A stretch of DNA of 47,767 bases, taken from NCBI GenBank assembly GCA_910588865.1, contig CAJUSJ010000026.1, forward strand, positions 1-47,767, given 5' to 3'. The DNA comes from an uncultured Lachnospiraceae bacterium (lineage in GTDB: Bacteria > Bacillota > Clostridia > Lachnospirales > Lachnospiraceae). This document shows, in pieces, positions 1-8,026 of this stretch (position 1 is its first letter; every line of letters begins with the position of its first letter). The notes beneath the pieces are model-generated. The model was not told where the DNA came from, did not search any database, and saw only the letters and a program-made list of their open reading frames with translations. A program made the translations under genes and the position numbers.

Positions 1-834
1 GATGATTCTTGTTGTCATATAACCCTTTTAGAATTAATAAGATATGGATATCCCTATATTTTCACAATGGGTATAACCACGCTTTTTCAGGGAATTGACA
101 AAATTTCATTAAATAGATATTGTTCATATAGTGAGGTCGGAATTTACGCGTCAACGGGTTCATTGGTCAGTATTTTCGCGATCATTCAAACAACATTTAA
201 TTCTCTTTGGGCACCAATGTCAGTTGAGCACTATGCAAAAGATAAGAAAGATAGAAGTTTCTATCAGCAAGGGAATCAGATCATTACAGTCATTATGTTC
301 TTTATGGGAATTTCTTTAATTTTAGTTAAAGATGTTTTTGCGGTTCTCTTAGGTGAAAAATACAGAGAGGCCGCATATATTCTGCCATTCTTGATTTTTA
401 ATCCGATTATGTATACAATCTCAGAAACAACAGTATCTGGCCTTGTATTTATGAAGAAGAGTAAAATGCATGTGATCGTCGCGGCAGGTGCTTGTATTAC
501 AAATATGATAGGGAATACCATACTTGTACCCCGCCTCGGATGCCAGGGAGCGGCCATCTCAACAGGAATTTCGTATATAGTATTTTTTACATTAAGAACA
601 ATTCTGTCGAATATATATTTTTATGTTGATTACAAACTGAAAAAATTTTATATTTTAACATTTACAATATGTGTATATGCTTTTTATAATACATTTCACA
701 GTTTTAATGTTGGTTCTATTATAAGCTACGTAATATGCCTGATCATTTTGACATTTTTATATTGGAGTACAATTAAAAGCTGCCTCATATATGGTTTTGA
801 AGCAGCTAAGAATTTCTTGAGTACCTATCTATGA
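1..834 (+). CDS. Polysaccharide flippase (Wzx-like), 3' part
   Basis: The frame is open from base 1 and runs to TGA at 832-834, so the gene enters from the left and only about 277 C-terminal residues are visible; the ATG at 67 is internal. The product is almost entirely hydrophobic helices, with the pattern of the MATE-like oligosaccharide flippase superfamily (polysaccharide biosynthesis C-terminal half): alternating amphipathic loops, a central stretch of small residues, and closely spaced terminal helices. Such proteins move lipid-linked sugar repeat units across the membrane in capsule or exopolysaccharide loci. It is more AT-rich than the genes to its right, typical of exchanged surface polysaccharide loci. 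The family call is firm; the substrate is unknown. Confidence 0.75.
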   Translation, partial: DDSCCHITLLELIRYGYPYIFTMGITTLFQGIDKISLNRYCSYSEVGIYASTGSLVSIFAIIQTTFNSLWAPMSVEHYAKDKKDRSFYQQGNQIITVIMFFMGISLILVKDVFAVLLGEKYREAAYILPFLIFNPIMYTISETTVSGLVFMKKSKMHVIVAAGACITNMIGNTILVPRLGCQGAAISTGISYIVFFTLRTILSNIYFYVDYKLKKFYILTFTICVYAFYNTFHSFNVGSIISYVICLIILTFLYWSTIKSCLIYGFEAAKNFLSTYL

Positions 835-1288
835 CAATGTAATGGAGGACTATATCTGACGCGATCTGCCTGATTTGTTTGATTGGTGGTGTCAGTCATG
901 GAGTGAACAGTAACTGTGAACATAACCTCATATGTACATTTAAAATCGCCTGAGGCGATGGTTATATGTTTTGGTTCCATCACAGAAGAGTTTTTTCACA
1001 AAATAATGACTAATTTCCCCTTTACACCCTTCCCCTCATATGCTACACTATCCTTATCAGACGATAGAAAGGACACGGAAATCACCTGTCGTCATAAATC
1101 ACCCAAGGGCATACCGCCGTACATACTCCTCTGGAGCGGGGGCACCCCGTGCCCCGCGGTATACCATTACAGCCGGTTCTGCGAGAGATCTCTTCTCCCG
1201 CGCCATCTGGCAAAGCGCGATATCTAATTAATCAGCCTGGAATCAGGCGGGAACCCACAAAAAACGCGAGAGACACAACACAGGACTA
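835..1288. other. Gene-free spacer with structured inverted repeats
   Basis: I see no convincing gene here; ORFs on either strand lack ribosome sites and family features. The spacer holds a palindrome ATCGCC-TGA-GGCGAT at 947-961 and a GC-rich hairpin GCGGGGGCAC/GTGCCCCGC around 1136-1157, flanked by ATACCGC and GCGGTAT. The palindrome also occurs, inverted, downstream of the MATE gene at about 15.4 kb. It probably contains dispersed repeats marking the edge of the accessory island. Confidence 0.4.
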
Positions 1289-1317
1289 TTGTCTGAAAAG
1301 AAAAAAACTTATATAAT
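1289..1317 (+). promoter_or_regulatory. Sigma-A-type promoter of the first Rpn gene
   Basis: TTGTCT at 1289-1294 and TATAAT at 1312-1317 are separated by 17 bases. The start codon of the Rpn gene lies 53 bases beyond the -10. Confidence 0.6.
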
Positions 1318-1369
1318 AAAGACAATCAATAAAGACAGTCCTTCCGTGTCCGTCCAAAAAGGAGGATAA

Positions 1370-2320
1370 GTGAGTAAAAGAAACACGGACAGACGACAGC
1401 CGGTAAATGTCCCCGGCACGGGTCAGACACACGAGAAAACGTCGGCGAAAGAGAACTATCCCGTGGAGGACCGGGTGCTGAAAGACGCCGCCTGGTTTCT
1501 GGGGAAGGAGCTGCTCCCCCTGCTTGGGGTGAGGGAAAAAATGAGAAGGGCCGCGCCCACGGAGGCGGTCTATCTGGAGATCAGCGATTTCCTGGCGGAT
1601 TTTAACTATGAGATGGAAGACAGCAGATGGAGACACCTGGAGTTTGAGAGCGACAGCGTTTCGGAAGAGGATTTACGGCGCTTCCACGCGTACGAGGCGG
1701 TTGTCAGCTACCGGCACAAGGTGAGGGTGTCCACGTATGTGCTGTGTACCTCAAAGGCAAAGGTCCCGAAAAACCATCTGAGTCAGGGCCTGTATACATA
1801 CCGCGTGAGGGTCATTCGGCTGAAGGATTACAACGCGGACAAGATCATAAGACGAGTGGAGAAAAAGCAGAGGAAGAGAGGGCTGAGAAGGAGGGAGCTG
1901 CTGGAGCTCCTTCTCACGCCCCTGATGGAAGGGGAGACGCCCCAGGCGGAGAGGATCCGGAAGGGATTTGAGATTCTCCAGAGGGAGAGAGGCAACTTAG
2001 ACAATGGGGAACTGATCCACATGCAGTCCGTACTGTACGCGCTGATGACGAAATTTTTGACCCCGGAAGAGATTAAAGAGATAAAGGAGATGATGTTTAT
2101 GACACTGATGGGACAGTTGCTGATGGAAGATGGAATAGAAAAGGGAATGAAAGCGGGGCTGGAGCAGGGAAGAGAGCAGGGAAGAGAGCAGGGAGAGTTT
2201 AAAACCCTGCGGGAACTGGTCGCGGACGGAGTTCTGACCGCGGCGGAGGCGGCGGCCAGGAAGAAGATGACAGAGGCGGAATTCCAGAAAAAGCTTGGGG
2301 AGTTAGGAATTGTCAAATAA
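1370..2320 (+). CDS. Rpn family recombination-promoting nuclease / PD-(D/E)XK transposase-like protein
   Basis: 316 residues starting with GTG at 1370, with AGGAGG-type site GGAGG at 1361-1365. The architecture fits the Rpn/YhgA-like group: an N-terminal PD-(D/E)XK-like region (acidic cluster around residues 74-92, ending in an E-F-E-S strand), a charged middle, and the family's hallmark tail with Gly-Arg-Glu-Gln repeats (residues about 266-277) followed by a short helical end. Rpn proteins in E. coli are calcium-stimulated DNA endonucleases that raise RecA-independent recombination. The usual (D/E)-x-K/Q triad is imperfect here, so activity is uncertain. A second Rpn-like gene lies on the other strand about 4.6 kb away, and the neighbourhood is decaying mobile DNA. 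The spacer after it is rich in hairpins, not a clean terminator. Confidence 0.7.
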   Translation: MSKRNTDRRQPVNVPGTGQTHEKTSAKENYPVEDRVLKDAAWFLGKELLPLLGVREKMRRAAPTEAVYLEISDFLADFNYEMEDSRWRHLEFESDSVSEEDLRRFHAYEAVVSYRHKVRVSTYVLCTSKAKVPKNHLSQGLYTYRVRVIRLKDYNADKIIRRVEKKQRKRGLRRRELLELLLTPLMEGETPQAERIRKGFEILQRERGNLDNGELIHMQSVLYALMTKFLTPEEIKEIKEMMFMTLMGQLLMEDGIEKGMKAGLEQGREQGREQGEFKTLRELVADGVLTAAEAAARKKMTEAEFQKKLGELGIVK

Positions 2321-2479
2321 GCCTTCATGGGCCCGGCAGCGGACGCGCCACCACCCATGAAAGTGTGGCGGGCGCGGTTGGCATACCTGAATTTATGCCG
2401 CCTATTCGGCGGCGGACTTTCAAAGTAACATATGTAAGTCTTTGTCTGGAATCTTTTATATGGAAAAATTTTAACACGT

Positions 2480-2519
2480 CACACCCTTGACGCTTTTGCG
2501 GTCAGGGGTGTGCTATACT
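2480..2519 (+). promoter_or_regulatory. Extended -10 promoter with adjoining inverted repeat (candidate operator)
   Basis: Arms CACACCCTTGAC (about 2480-2491) and GTCAGGGGTGTG (about 2501-2512) match at 11 of 12 positions around a 9-base centre. The right arm ends directly at TGC-TATACT (2511-2519), an extended -10. The next start codon is at 2588. A repressor or hairpin here would cover the promoter. Confidence 0.5.
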
Positions 2520-2587
2520 ATCCACATCAAGAGGGCACATTGACAACAGAGTATGTGAAGCCATAGAGATTTATAAGGGGGTAAAAA

Positions 2588-3376
2588 ATGTACACCTATA
2601 TCATGACAGATATTCACGGGCATTATGACGCCATGAGAAAATTGCTTGATAAAGTCGGATTTTCCGCCAGTGACCGCCTGATTTGCGCTGGCGATTATAT
2701 TGACAGAGGTCCCCAAAGTTATGAGATGCTGCGGTGGATAGAAAATCCGGGGAAGAATGTGATTTTGGTCAGGGGAAACCATGATGAGGAATATGTGTAT
2801 TATGTGGAGCTGATGAAAATAATTTTCCAGAAGATGAAACTGGATATGGGAAGCCTGGAAGTCACAAAGTCCGTGTACAAGGCAGCGGGGAAGATCACCT
2901 CTGTTTTTGACAGTTACGGGACTGTGAAACAGTTGATTCAGAAAAATGGGGCTGTTTTTTCGGAGCTGTCTTTGTGGGCGGACTGTATCAGGAAGCTGCC
3001 GTATTTTTATGAGCTGACCAATAAGGGCCGGAGATGCGTCATTGTCCATGGCGGATATATTGAGAATCTTGACAGTCTTAAAGGAGTCAAGACAGATGGC
3101 TCTTATGATTCGTTGGAGGAATTCTATCTGACTGCCCGGGATGACGCTTATCTTTACGGCGGGGTGGAACATGGAATGGTCATCGCGGGGCATACTCCCA
3201 CCACCAATATATATGAGCTGCCCTTTAATCATGGCAATGTTTACCGCTTTTATGACAAAGAGAACGACTGTATCTTTTATGATCTGGACTGCGGTTACGC
3301 GTTTGGAGATATGGGGTCTGACGCGAAACTCGCGTGTTTGAGGCTGGAAGATGAGAAGGTCTTTTATATTCGGTAA
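2588..3376 (+). CDS. Metallophosphoesterase, PrpA/PrpE-like Ser/Thr phosphatase family
   Basis: 262 residues, with purine-rich site AAGGGGG just before the ATG. The phosphoprotein phosphatase signature is complete at the N-terminus: D-I-H-G-H (residues 8-12), G-D-Y-I-D-R-G (36-42) and R-G-N-H-D (60-64), which hold the binuclear metal centre; later histidines in V-H-G-G and A-G-H-T-P finish the site. Family members remove phosphate from proteins or split diadenosine tetraphosphate; the substrate here cannot be told. It is the first gene of a likely unit with the MBL gene (99 bases downstream, counting from the preferred start) and the nuclease-like gene after that. Confidence 0.85.
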   Translation: MYTYIMTDIHGHYDAMRKLLDKVGFSASDRLICAGDYIDRGPQSYEMLRWIENPGKNVILVRGNHDEEYVYYVELMKIIFQKMKLDMGSLEVTKSVYKAAGKITSVFDSYGTVKQLIQKNGAVFSELSLWADCIRKLPYFYELTNKGRRCVIVHGGYIENLDSLKGVKTDGSYDSLEEFYLTARDDAYLYGGVEHGMVIAGHTPTTNIYELPFNHGNVYRFYDKENDCIFYDLDCGYAFGDMGSDAKLACLRLEDEKVFYIR

Positions 3377-3388
3377 ATGAAAGGTACG

Positions 3389-3431
3389 CTTCGCGAAAGC
3401 GATGCCCCGTGGTTAGACATTGTCCACGGGC
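3389..3431 (+). repeat. Two small hairpins between phosphatase and MBL genes
   Basis: CGCTT-CGCG-AAAGCG near 3389-3403 and CCCGTGG/CCACGGG near 3406-3430 (11-base loop). They lie in the non-coding gap if the MBL gene starts at 3476, and argue against a start at 3377. They might adjust the level of the downstream genes. Confidence 0.4.
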
Positions 3432-3475
3432 TAAAGCGTGATTATGTGTATGCCCCGGGAAGGAGGAAGCCGGTG

Positions 3476-4771
3476 ATGAGGCGGATGGAAAATGAAATAA
3501 CGATTCAAAGAGGGAGCCATCAGATCGGGGGATGTGTTACGGAAGTTGAGACCCAGGGACACCGGATTATAATTGATTTCGGCGGAAATCTGCCTGGAAA
3601 CAGGGAAGGCGGCATAAGTGATGAGGAGCTTTTGCGGACAGTTTTTGACGGAAGGGTCTGTGACGGCGTGCTGTTTACCCACTATCACGGGGATCACATG
3701 GGTTTGTATAAAAAGATTCCGCGGGAAATTCCGTTGTACATAGGTCCCACAGCGAAAAAGCTTCTGGAGATTCTTACACAAGAGCTGGATTCCTATCCCA
3801 AGACGGCAGAAAAGGGACTGCCGCGGGTTCGGTCCATGAACTGCTATGTGCCAGGACAGGGGATCAATTCCTTCGGGGATATCCTGGTGACGCCCTTTGT
3901 GGTGGATCACTCTGCGTTAGATGCCTATATGTTTTTGATTGAAGCCGGGAAAAAGAGGATCCTGTTTACCGGGGATTTCCGCGACCATGGTGTTGCCGGG
4001 GAATATAACACGCTGGAAAAGATGGTCCGGGACTACATAGGAAAGATTGATATTCTGATCACAGAGGGGACCATGCTCTCCCGGGGAGATGAGAAAAGGC
4101 ACAATCCTATCAGGACGGAGGCGGATCTGGGAAAACAGGCCAGAAAGCTGTTTGAGGCCAACAAGGAAACCGTCATTTTGGTCTCATCTACCAATTTGGA
4201 TAGCATTATGGAATTCTACCATGGGCTTCCATGGGGGATGGATTTTGTGTGCGACGCCTATCAGGCAAAGCTGATGCTGGCGGCCATGGAGGATAAGGGG
4301 AAATATTATAAGGCATACAGGCCGGAGATGATCCACGGGAAGCCGAGGCGTCTCTATATTGTCGGCGACATGAAGGGACTCGGTGTCGGGCAGAACTGTT
4401 ATCCGGCGGATTTTTCTATCCTGAAAAGAAAAGGTTTCACCATGCTTGCCCGGGAAAAGACGCGCTTTAAGAAAATCATGGAATGTTTTTCCGATCCCCT
4501 GATCATTTATTCCAAGTGGGAGGGATTCCTTGGAGGAGAGCACGCTGACCCGGCAATATTGGATTTTATAGGAAACCACCGGATGACGAAACTGCACACC
4601 AGCGGCCACGCCTATGTGGAGACCATCGAAAAACTGATCCGTATGACAGACCCGGAGGTCATTATTCCCATGCACACGGAGCGAGCCGATGATTTCGGAT
4701 CAATACCGGCCTTTGAGTCCTGCCGGGACCGGGTGAGGGTGCTTCAGGATGGGGAAGAATACTGCTTTTAG
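3476..4771 (+). CDS. MBL-fold metallo-hydrolase, RNase J / beta-CASP-like
   Basis: The frame is open from 3377, but AGGAGG at 3461-3466 with 9-base spacing points to ATG 3476 (431 residues). The zinc motif T-H-Y-H-G-D-H is at residues 68-74. Further on are V-D-H-S (after strand 6), L-F-T-G-D-F (motif with the bridging Asp) and near the end S-G-H-A and I-P-M-H-T-E, matching the beta-CASP motifs of RNase J/CPSF-type nucleases. Chromosomal RNase J is longer and usually carries a C-terminal domain; this one lacks it. The likely role is metal-dependent RNA (or DNA) hydrolysis. It sits between a phosphatase and a candidate nuclease, which suggests a nucleic-acid-processing cassette, but that link is inference. 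Confidence 0.8.
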   Translation: MRRMENEITIQRGSHQIGGCVTEVETQGHRIIIDFGGNLPGNREGGISDEELLRTVFDGRVCDGVLFTHYHGDHMGLYKKIPREIPLYIGPTAKKLLEILTQELDSYPKTAEKGLPRVRSMNCYVPGQGINSFGDILVTPFVVDHSALDAYMFLIEAGKKRILFTGDFRDHGVAGEYNTLEKMVRDYIGKIDILITEGTMLSRGDEKRHNPIRTEADLGKQARKLFEANKETVILVSSTNLDSIMEFYHGLPWGMDFVCDAYQAKLMLAAMEDKGKYYKAYRPEMIHGKPRRLYIVGDMKGLGVGQNCYPADFSILKRKGFTMLAREKTRFKKIMECFSDPLIIYSKWEGFLGGEHADPAILDFIGNHRMTKLHTSGHAYVETIEKLIRMTDPEVIIPMHTERADDFGSIPAFESCRDRVRVLQDGEEYCF

Positions 4772-4786
4772 AGAAGGGCAAGAATC

Positions 4787-5599
4787 ATGAGAAGTGATGA
4801 GATGGAAGATTGTGGATGTACAATAGAAAATTTTATTCGAAAAGGTGAACAGGATAAACCTAATGATTCCATTTGCCGGGAGGAACGGCAGTACGCCGTG
4901 TTTTTGTATAATATATTGCGCTATTATCGGAAGCCGGGCCGACGGAACGAACAGGCGGAAAAGATATTCAGGGCCTGCGGGATTTCTGGTAAAGCCGAAG
5001 TGACACAGGTTTTTTACGAGGCAACCTTTATGCGGGACTTTTTTAAAAGAAATCAATGCTCTAAGAAGGTCACTTTTAATTACAGTCTGATGAAATATAT
5101 GAAGGGGGATTTGAAACGTGAGGAATGTGATAATAATGATTTGAAACATAATTTAGGCCGTTATCCAATCAAAACGAAATTCAGTGATAATGAGAAGGAA
5201 CATGCTAAAAAGAAATATAAGATCAGATGTATGATGGAAGCCAAGCCGGATATTGCCGTGATTTACCGGGAAGACGGCAAAGAGTATCTTTTATTTGTGG
5301 AATGTAAACTTAACTCCAACGCGGCTTATTATAAATCTCCTAATTGCGGAAAGAGATTTGAACAGAGAGAAATACAGGGAGAAATAGCGGCATTTTTATG
5401 TCAATATTTAAATGAAAATTGCCAAAAGAAAATAGAGGTGGCCAAGAGTATGAAAGAGCCGGACACCGGTGGGCAGAGAGGAACATACAGATCCCGCCTT
5501 GTCCGTTTTGTCCGTTCAGGGAAAACCGAAGAAATGGGAGCGGTCTTAATTTATGATCTCATAGATCTTAATGACAGGATTTTTGAGGAATTTGGATGA
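4787..5599 (+). CDS. Uncharacterised protein with PD-(D/E)XK nuclease signature
   Basis: 270 residues, starting 15 bases after the MBL stop with AGAAGGG upstream, so probably co-transcribed. I do not recognise a named family. The visible signature is P154-D155 in a strand, then a charged turn and L-F-V-E172-C-K174, the classic PD...(D/E)-x-K core of restriction-endonuclease-like folds; E78 in an upstream helix could be the extra acidic residue. The protein is basic in its middle (residues 85-150), fitting nucleic acid binding. No membrane segment or signal peptide. It could be a restriction-like or defence nuclease; an alternative is a Holliday-junction or phage-type exonuclease relative. The fold call is moderate, the function unknown. 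Confidence 0.55.
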   Translation: MRSDEMEDCGCTIENFIRKGEQDKPNDSICREERQYAVFLYNILRYYRKPGRRNEQAEKIFRACGISGKAEVTQVFYEATFMRDFFKRNQCSKKVTFNYSLMKYMKGDLKREECDNNDLKHNLGRYPIKTKFSDNEKEHAKKKYKIRCMMEAKPDIAVIYREDGKEYLLFVECKLNSNAAYYKSPNCGKRFEQREIQGEIAAFLCQYLNENCQKKIEVAKSMKEPDTGGQRGTYRSRLVRFVRSGKTEEMGAVLIYDLIDLNDRIFEEFG

Positions 5600-5625
5600 G
5601 TGGTTAGGATTCGCTCCATGGTACA

Positions 5626-6047
5626 ATGGGCTGGTGCGGCAATCTTTATGAGGCGGATATTTTCTGCCGGGGGAGCCGAGAAGAATTTGTGAAAAAGAGG
5701 ATCTTCACTCTTCCGCAGCCCGGGATTTGGTTTATCAGAGAGCAGATTAAAGAGGCTTCGGAAAGATATGGGAGCGGCGGGGAATGCTTTTTTTGAGGCT
5801 GGGCAAATTTTGCGGAAGGGGAAGCGGGTACCTGGAGCTGGAATGGAATATCCTTGTGAATTCAGAGGGAAAGGTTCTCTACTGCCTGCCGGAAACCGCG
5901 GAGGCTGTGGAGCGGGGGGATTACCGGATCGGCCCCCGCGACTATCACTACTTAAAGCTCCCCTATCCTTCAGGGACCCTGGTGGAGACCATACCGTCCC
6001 CCTTTTTTCCGGCCATAAAAGGGGTGATGGGAGGACGTTATGAGTAA
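5626..6047 (+). pseudogene. Frameshifted unknown gene (split at a run of seven T)
   Basis: Frame 1 from ATG 5626 reads a protein-like 56 residues and stops at TGA 5794-5796. The reading continues naturally in another frame from the T-run at 5788-5794 to TAA at 6045-6047 (85 more residues, hydrophobic/aromatic with a Y-L-E-L-E-W strand). Joining the two at the T-tract gives one protein of about 140 residues. There is no good ribosome site at 5626, so the 5' end may also be lost. It overlaps the next start by 8 bases, as in an operon. I cannot name the family. Confidence 0.5.
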
Positions 6048-6413
6048 AGAGGTGAAAATGTCAAAGCTGGAGCGCCAGCTTAGGCTGTATAAGCTCCTGC
6101 TTCCCTGCGCGATCGCCGAACTTTCCGAGATCTTCCAGGCGGTATTCCCTTACAATATGCGCCTTCTCCAGCGGGATCTGGCGGATTTAAGGGATGCGGG
6201 GCTTGTGGAGGTAAAATATTCCAGAAAAGGGAAAAACAGGAGGACGATGATTTACAGGAATATGTTACAGCCAAGGATTCCTATAATGAACTGTTTCCCG
6301 GCCTGTCAGAGCGGACGCTTTCGCTTTGGAATATCAGCCCCGTGGACTTATTTAGATACCGATGTCGGTTCGGCACGGTTTCCGCGTTGTATTTAGGCTA
6401 TCTGTCCTTTTAA
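6040..6413 (+). pseudogene. DeoR/WYL-like winged-helix DNA-binding protein, broken
   Basis: From ATG 6040 the first 60 or so residues form a winged helix-turn-helix: a helix pair, then R-L-L-Q-R-D-L-A-D-L-R-D-A-G-L, closely matching the recognition-helix consensus of DeoR and WYL regulators. After about 6240 this frame turns into Cys/Arg-rich filler, while the neighbouring frame (codons from 6243 to TAA 6411) reads smoothly and includes L-F-P-G-L-S-E-R-T-L, reminiscent of a second HTH. A frameshift in the A/G-rich stretch at 6221-6243 explains both. The 3' end overlaps the convergent gene at 6393. Probably inactive. Confidence 0.45.
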
Positions 6414-6698
6414 ATTCGCGACCTCGTTTGAAAGTTTATCTACCTTTTCTGTTAAGATTCTTACTTGAATTTCATACAGCGCTGTTTTGTCGGCTGTTTT
6501 GACTGCTTCATTCAGCTTGTCAACTAATGATAAATGATTTTCTGCCAATAACTCAATGTTGCGATCCGTGACATTTTCAAGATGTAACGCAAGATCGGTG
6601 GTCTTTTTCTTTAAGGTATCTAAATCGTCTTTAATTGGCTGCGATACAGACTGAAATAATTGAGAGATTGCCTGTAAATCTTCATTTGTCAGTGCCAT
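6393..6698 (-). CDS. Small coiled-coil protein, function unknown
   Basis: 101 residues on the minus strand with AAGGAGTG upstream at good spacing. Heptad-like spacing of Leu/Ile runs from about residue 20 to the end (L-D-T-L-K-K-K, later V-D-K-L-S-N-E-V-A-N-L), so the protein is likely one long helical coiled coil that oligomerises. No signal peptide or membrane segment, and no enzyme motif. Similar short coiled-coil proteins are common and unexplained in Lachnospiraceae, often beside mobile DNA. It could be a fragment of a phage or regulatory scaffold protein. Confidence 0.55.
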   Translation of the reverse strand: MALTNEDLQAISQLFQSVSQPIKDDLDTLKKKTTDLALHLENVTDRNIELLAENHLSLVDKLNEAVKTADKTALYEIQVRILTEKVDKLSNEVANLKGQIA

Positions 6699-6839
6699 AT
6701 TATCACTCCTTTGCTTATAAGTGAAAGTCGCTCCTGCTCCAAGTGCTATCAGTATATCATATATAAAATGTAAAGTCTATTACTTTTATTGGTCTGGTCT
6801 GGGTGAATGTGCCGGATAAATTCAATAATAATTATCAGA

Positions 6840-6893
6840 GTGGGGGCGTTCCAGTATTTGGTAAAACCAGTGGATGATCTTCACAGCCCCTGC
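6840..6893 (+). pseudogene. Scrap of a response-regulator receiver domain
   Basis: Translation in the frame of 6807 gives G-A-F-Q-Y-L-V-K-P-V-D-D, the conserved end of receiver domains (invariant Lys-Pro after strand 5) as found in LytR/AlgR regulators. Nothing receiver-like precedes or follows, so this is a short relic in the spacer between two minus-strand genes. Confidence 0.4.
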
Positions 6894-6930
6894 TTAAGCC
6901 AATCCGTTGTTTGGCCGTTTTCAGAAAAAC

Positions 6931-7896
6931 TTAAATCACGGCAGTCCGCGTTTCCCGCCACTCTTTCTCAAGCAATCTGGTGGCCTCAAGAGATTCATGG
7001 ATATATTTGGCAACCTTCTCGCAAGAAAACCCGTCATCAAACATCGCGAACGCTGACTCTCTTTTTGTCTCTCTTCTGCCCCGGGCCTCCCCCCGAGCCT
7101 CGCCCCGGGCTTCGCCCTCAGCGATCCCGGCGTCATAAACATAATCATGTGGGAAAATAAGTACTCTTCCGCCCATATCAGCAACTCCTTTCCTGATCTT
7201 ATCCTCTTTCACTGCCATATAATTGATCAACCATTCAATAAGTGTTCTCAATTCCGCCACATCATACTGGGTAAGAACCCCTTCCTGTTCCAATCCCATA
7301 AGCCTTAAGTAAATCTGCTGATATTCTGTTAGCAGCTGGTCTAATTGTTCCTTATCCTCGTTGATATTATGCAATGACTTCTCGTATTTTATAATGTGGT
7401 AAGGGAGAAGGCATAACAACCGTTTGATAAAAATCTCCTCCAGTCCATACTGCTGCGCTTTTACAACGGGAGTTTTATAATCAACAGATTTGCCGCCGGG
7501 AAAATGGATATGGACAGTGAGAAAATCAGGGGTTGACTGGGTGTGCCGGAGATAGAGGACACAGGATTCAGGATAATTAATGGAATACTCAAAACCGTTT
7601 TTTTCGGCATGCTTTAAAGCGATTAGAAAATCATACTCAATCATACGGACAGCCATGGTTCCATCGGGGGAGCTTTGGCATTCCAAATGGTAGTATTTAT
7701 TTCTTATTCGGATATAAGAATCCGAGATGACTTTGTCAGTGGCGCTGTCCATATGTTCATTCTGGAGCGCTATGACCTGCTCATTGGCCGGGTAATGTTC
7801 GTGGAACACCTCATTGATCAGGGGAATCAGTAAATGAGGCAACCGATCCACAATCGTCCTCCATATATCATCATAAGGGGTATTGGACTCAAACAT
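6931..7896 (-). CDS. Rpn family recombination-promoting nuclease / putative transposase
   Basis: The frame opens at 7914, but the first ATG lies inside its own Shine-Dalgarno; GGAGGGAGG places the real start at ATG 7896 (321 residues). A typical PD-(D/E)XK core is visible: D59 in S-D-S-Y-I-R-I, then Y-H-L-E72-C-Q74, the (D/E)-x-Q variant seen in Rpn proteins. The middle is helical (about residues 155-245), followed by G-E-A-R repeats near residue 268 and a helical tail. Rpn members are DNA endonucleases that promote horizontal recombination. It is more intact than the other Rpn gene and is transcribed away from the truncated integrase from back-to-back promoters. Confidence 0.85.
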   Translation of the reverse strand: MFESNTPYDDIWRTIVDRLPHLLIPLINEVFHEHYPANEQVIALQNEHMDSATDKVISDSYIRIRNKYYHLECQSSPDGTMAVRMIEYDFLIALKHAEKNGFEYSINYPESCVLYLRHTQSTPDFLTVHIHFPGGKSVDYKTPVVKAQQYGLEEIFIKRLLCLLPYHIIKYEKSLHNINEDKEQLDQLLTEYQQIYLRLMGLEQEGVLTQYDVAELRTLIEWLINYMAVKEDKIRKGVADMGGRVLIFPHDYVYDAGIAEGEARGEARGEARGRRETKRESAFAMFDDGFSCEKVAKYIHESLEATRLLEKEWRETRTAVI

Positions 7897-7920
7897 ATCA
7901 TTTCCTCCCTCCATAGTTCT

Positions 7921-7949
7921 ATTATATGTTAATAGGATAAAAAAATCAA
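7921..7949 (-). promoter_or_regulatory. Promoter of the minus-strand Rpn gene
   Basis: Read on the minus strand: TTGATT (7944-7949), 17-base spacer, TATAAT (7921-7926), 25 bases before the ATG at 7896. The plus strand has its own TATAAT at 7987-7992 facing the integrase, so the promoters diverge. Confidence 0.6.
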
Positions 7950-8026
7950 GGAGATAAAAATATCTGTCAATTTTCTGGATTTATCATATAATGAGTGCAT
8001 TATGTGAAAAAAAGGAGAACCAAGCC

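Noticed and set aside
916..1227. 103-residue ORF in the first spacer
   Set aside because: No ribosome site, frame breaks across hairpins and no protein-like features.
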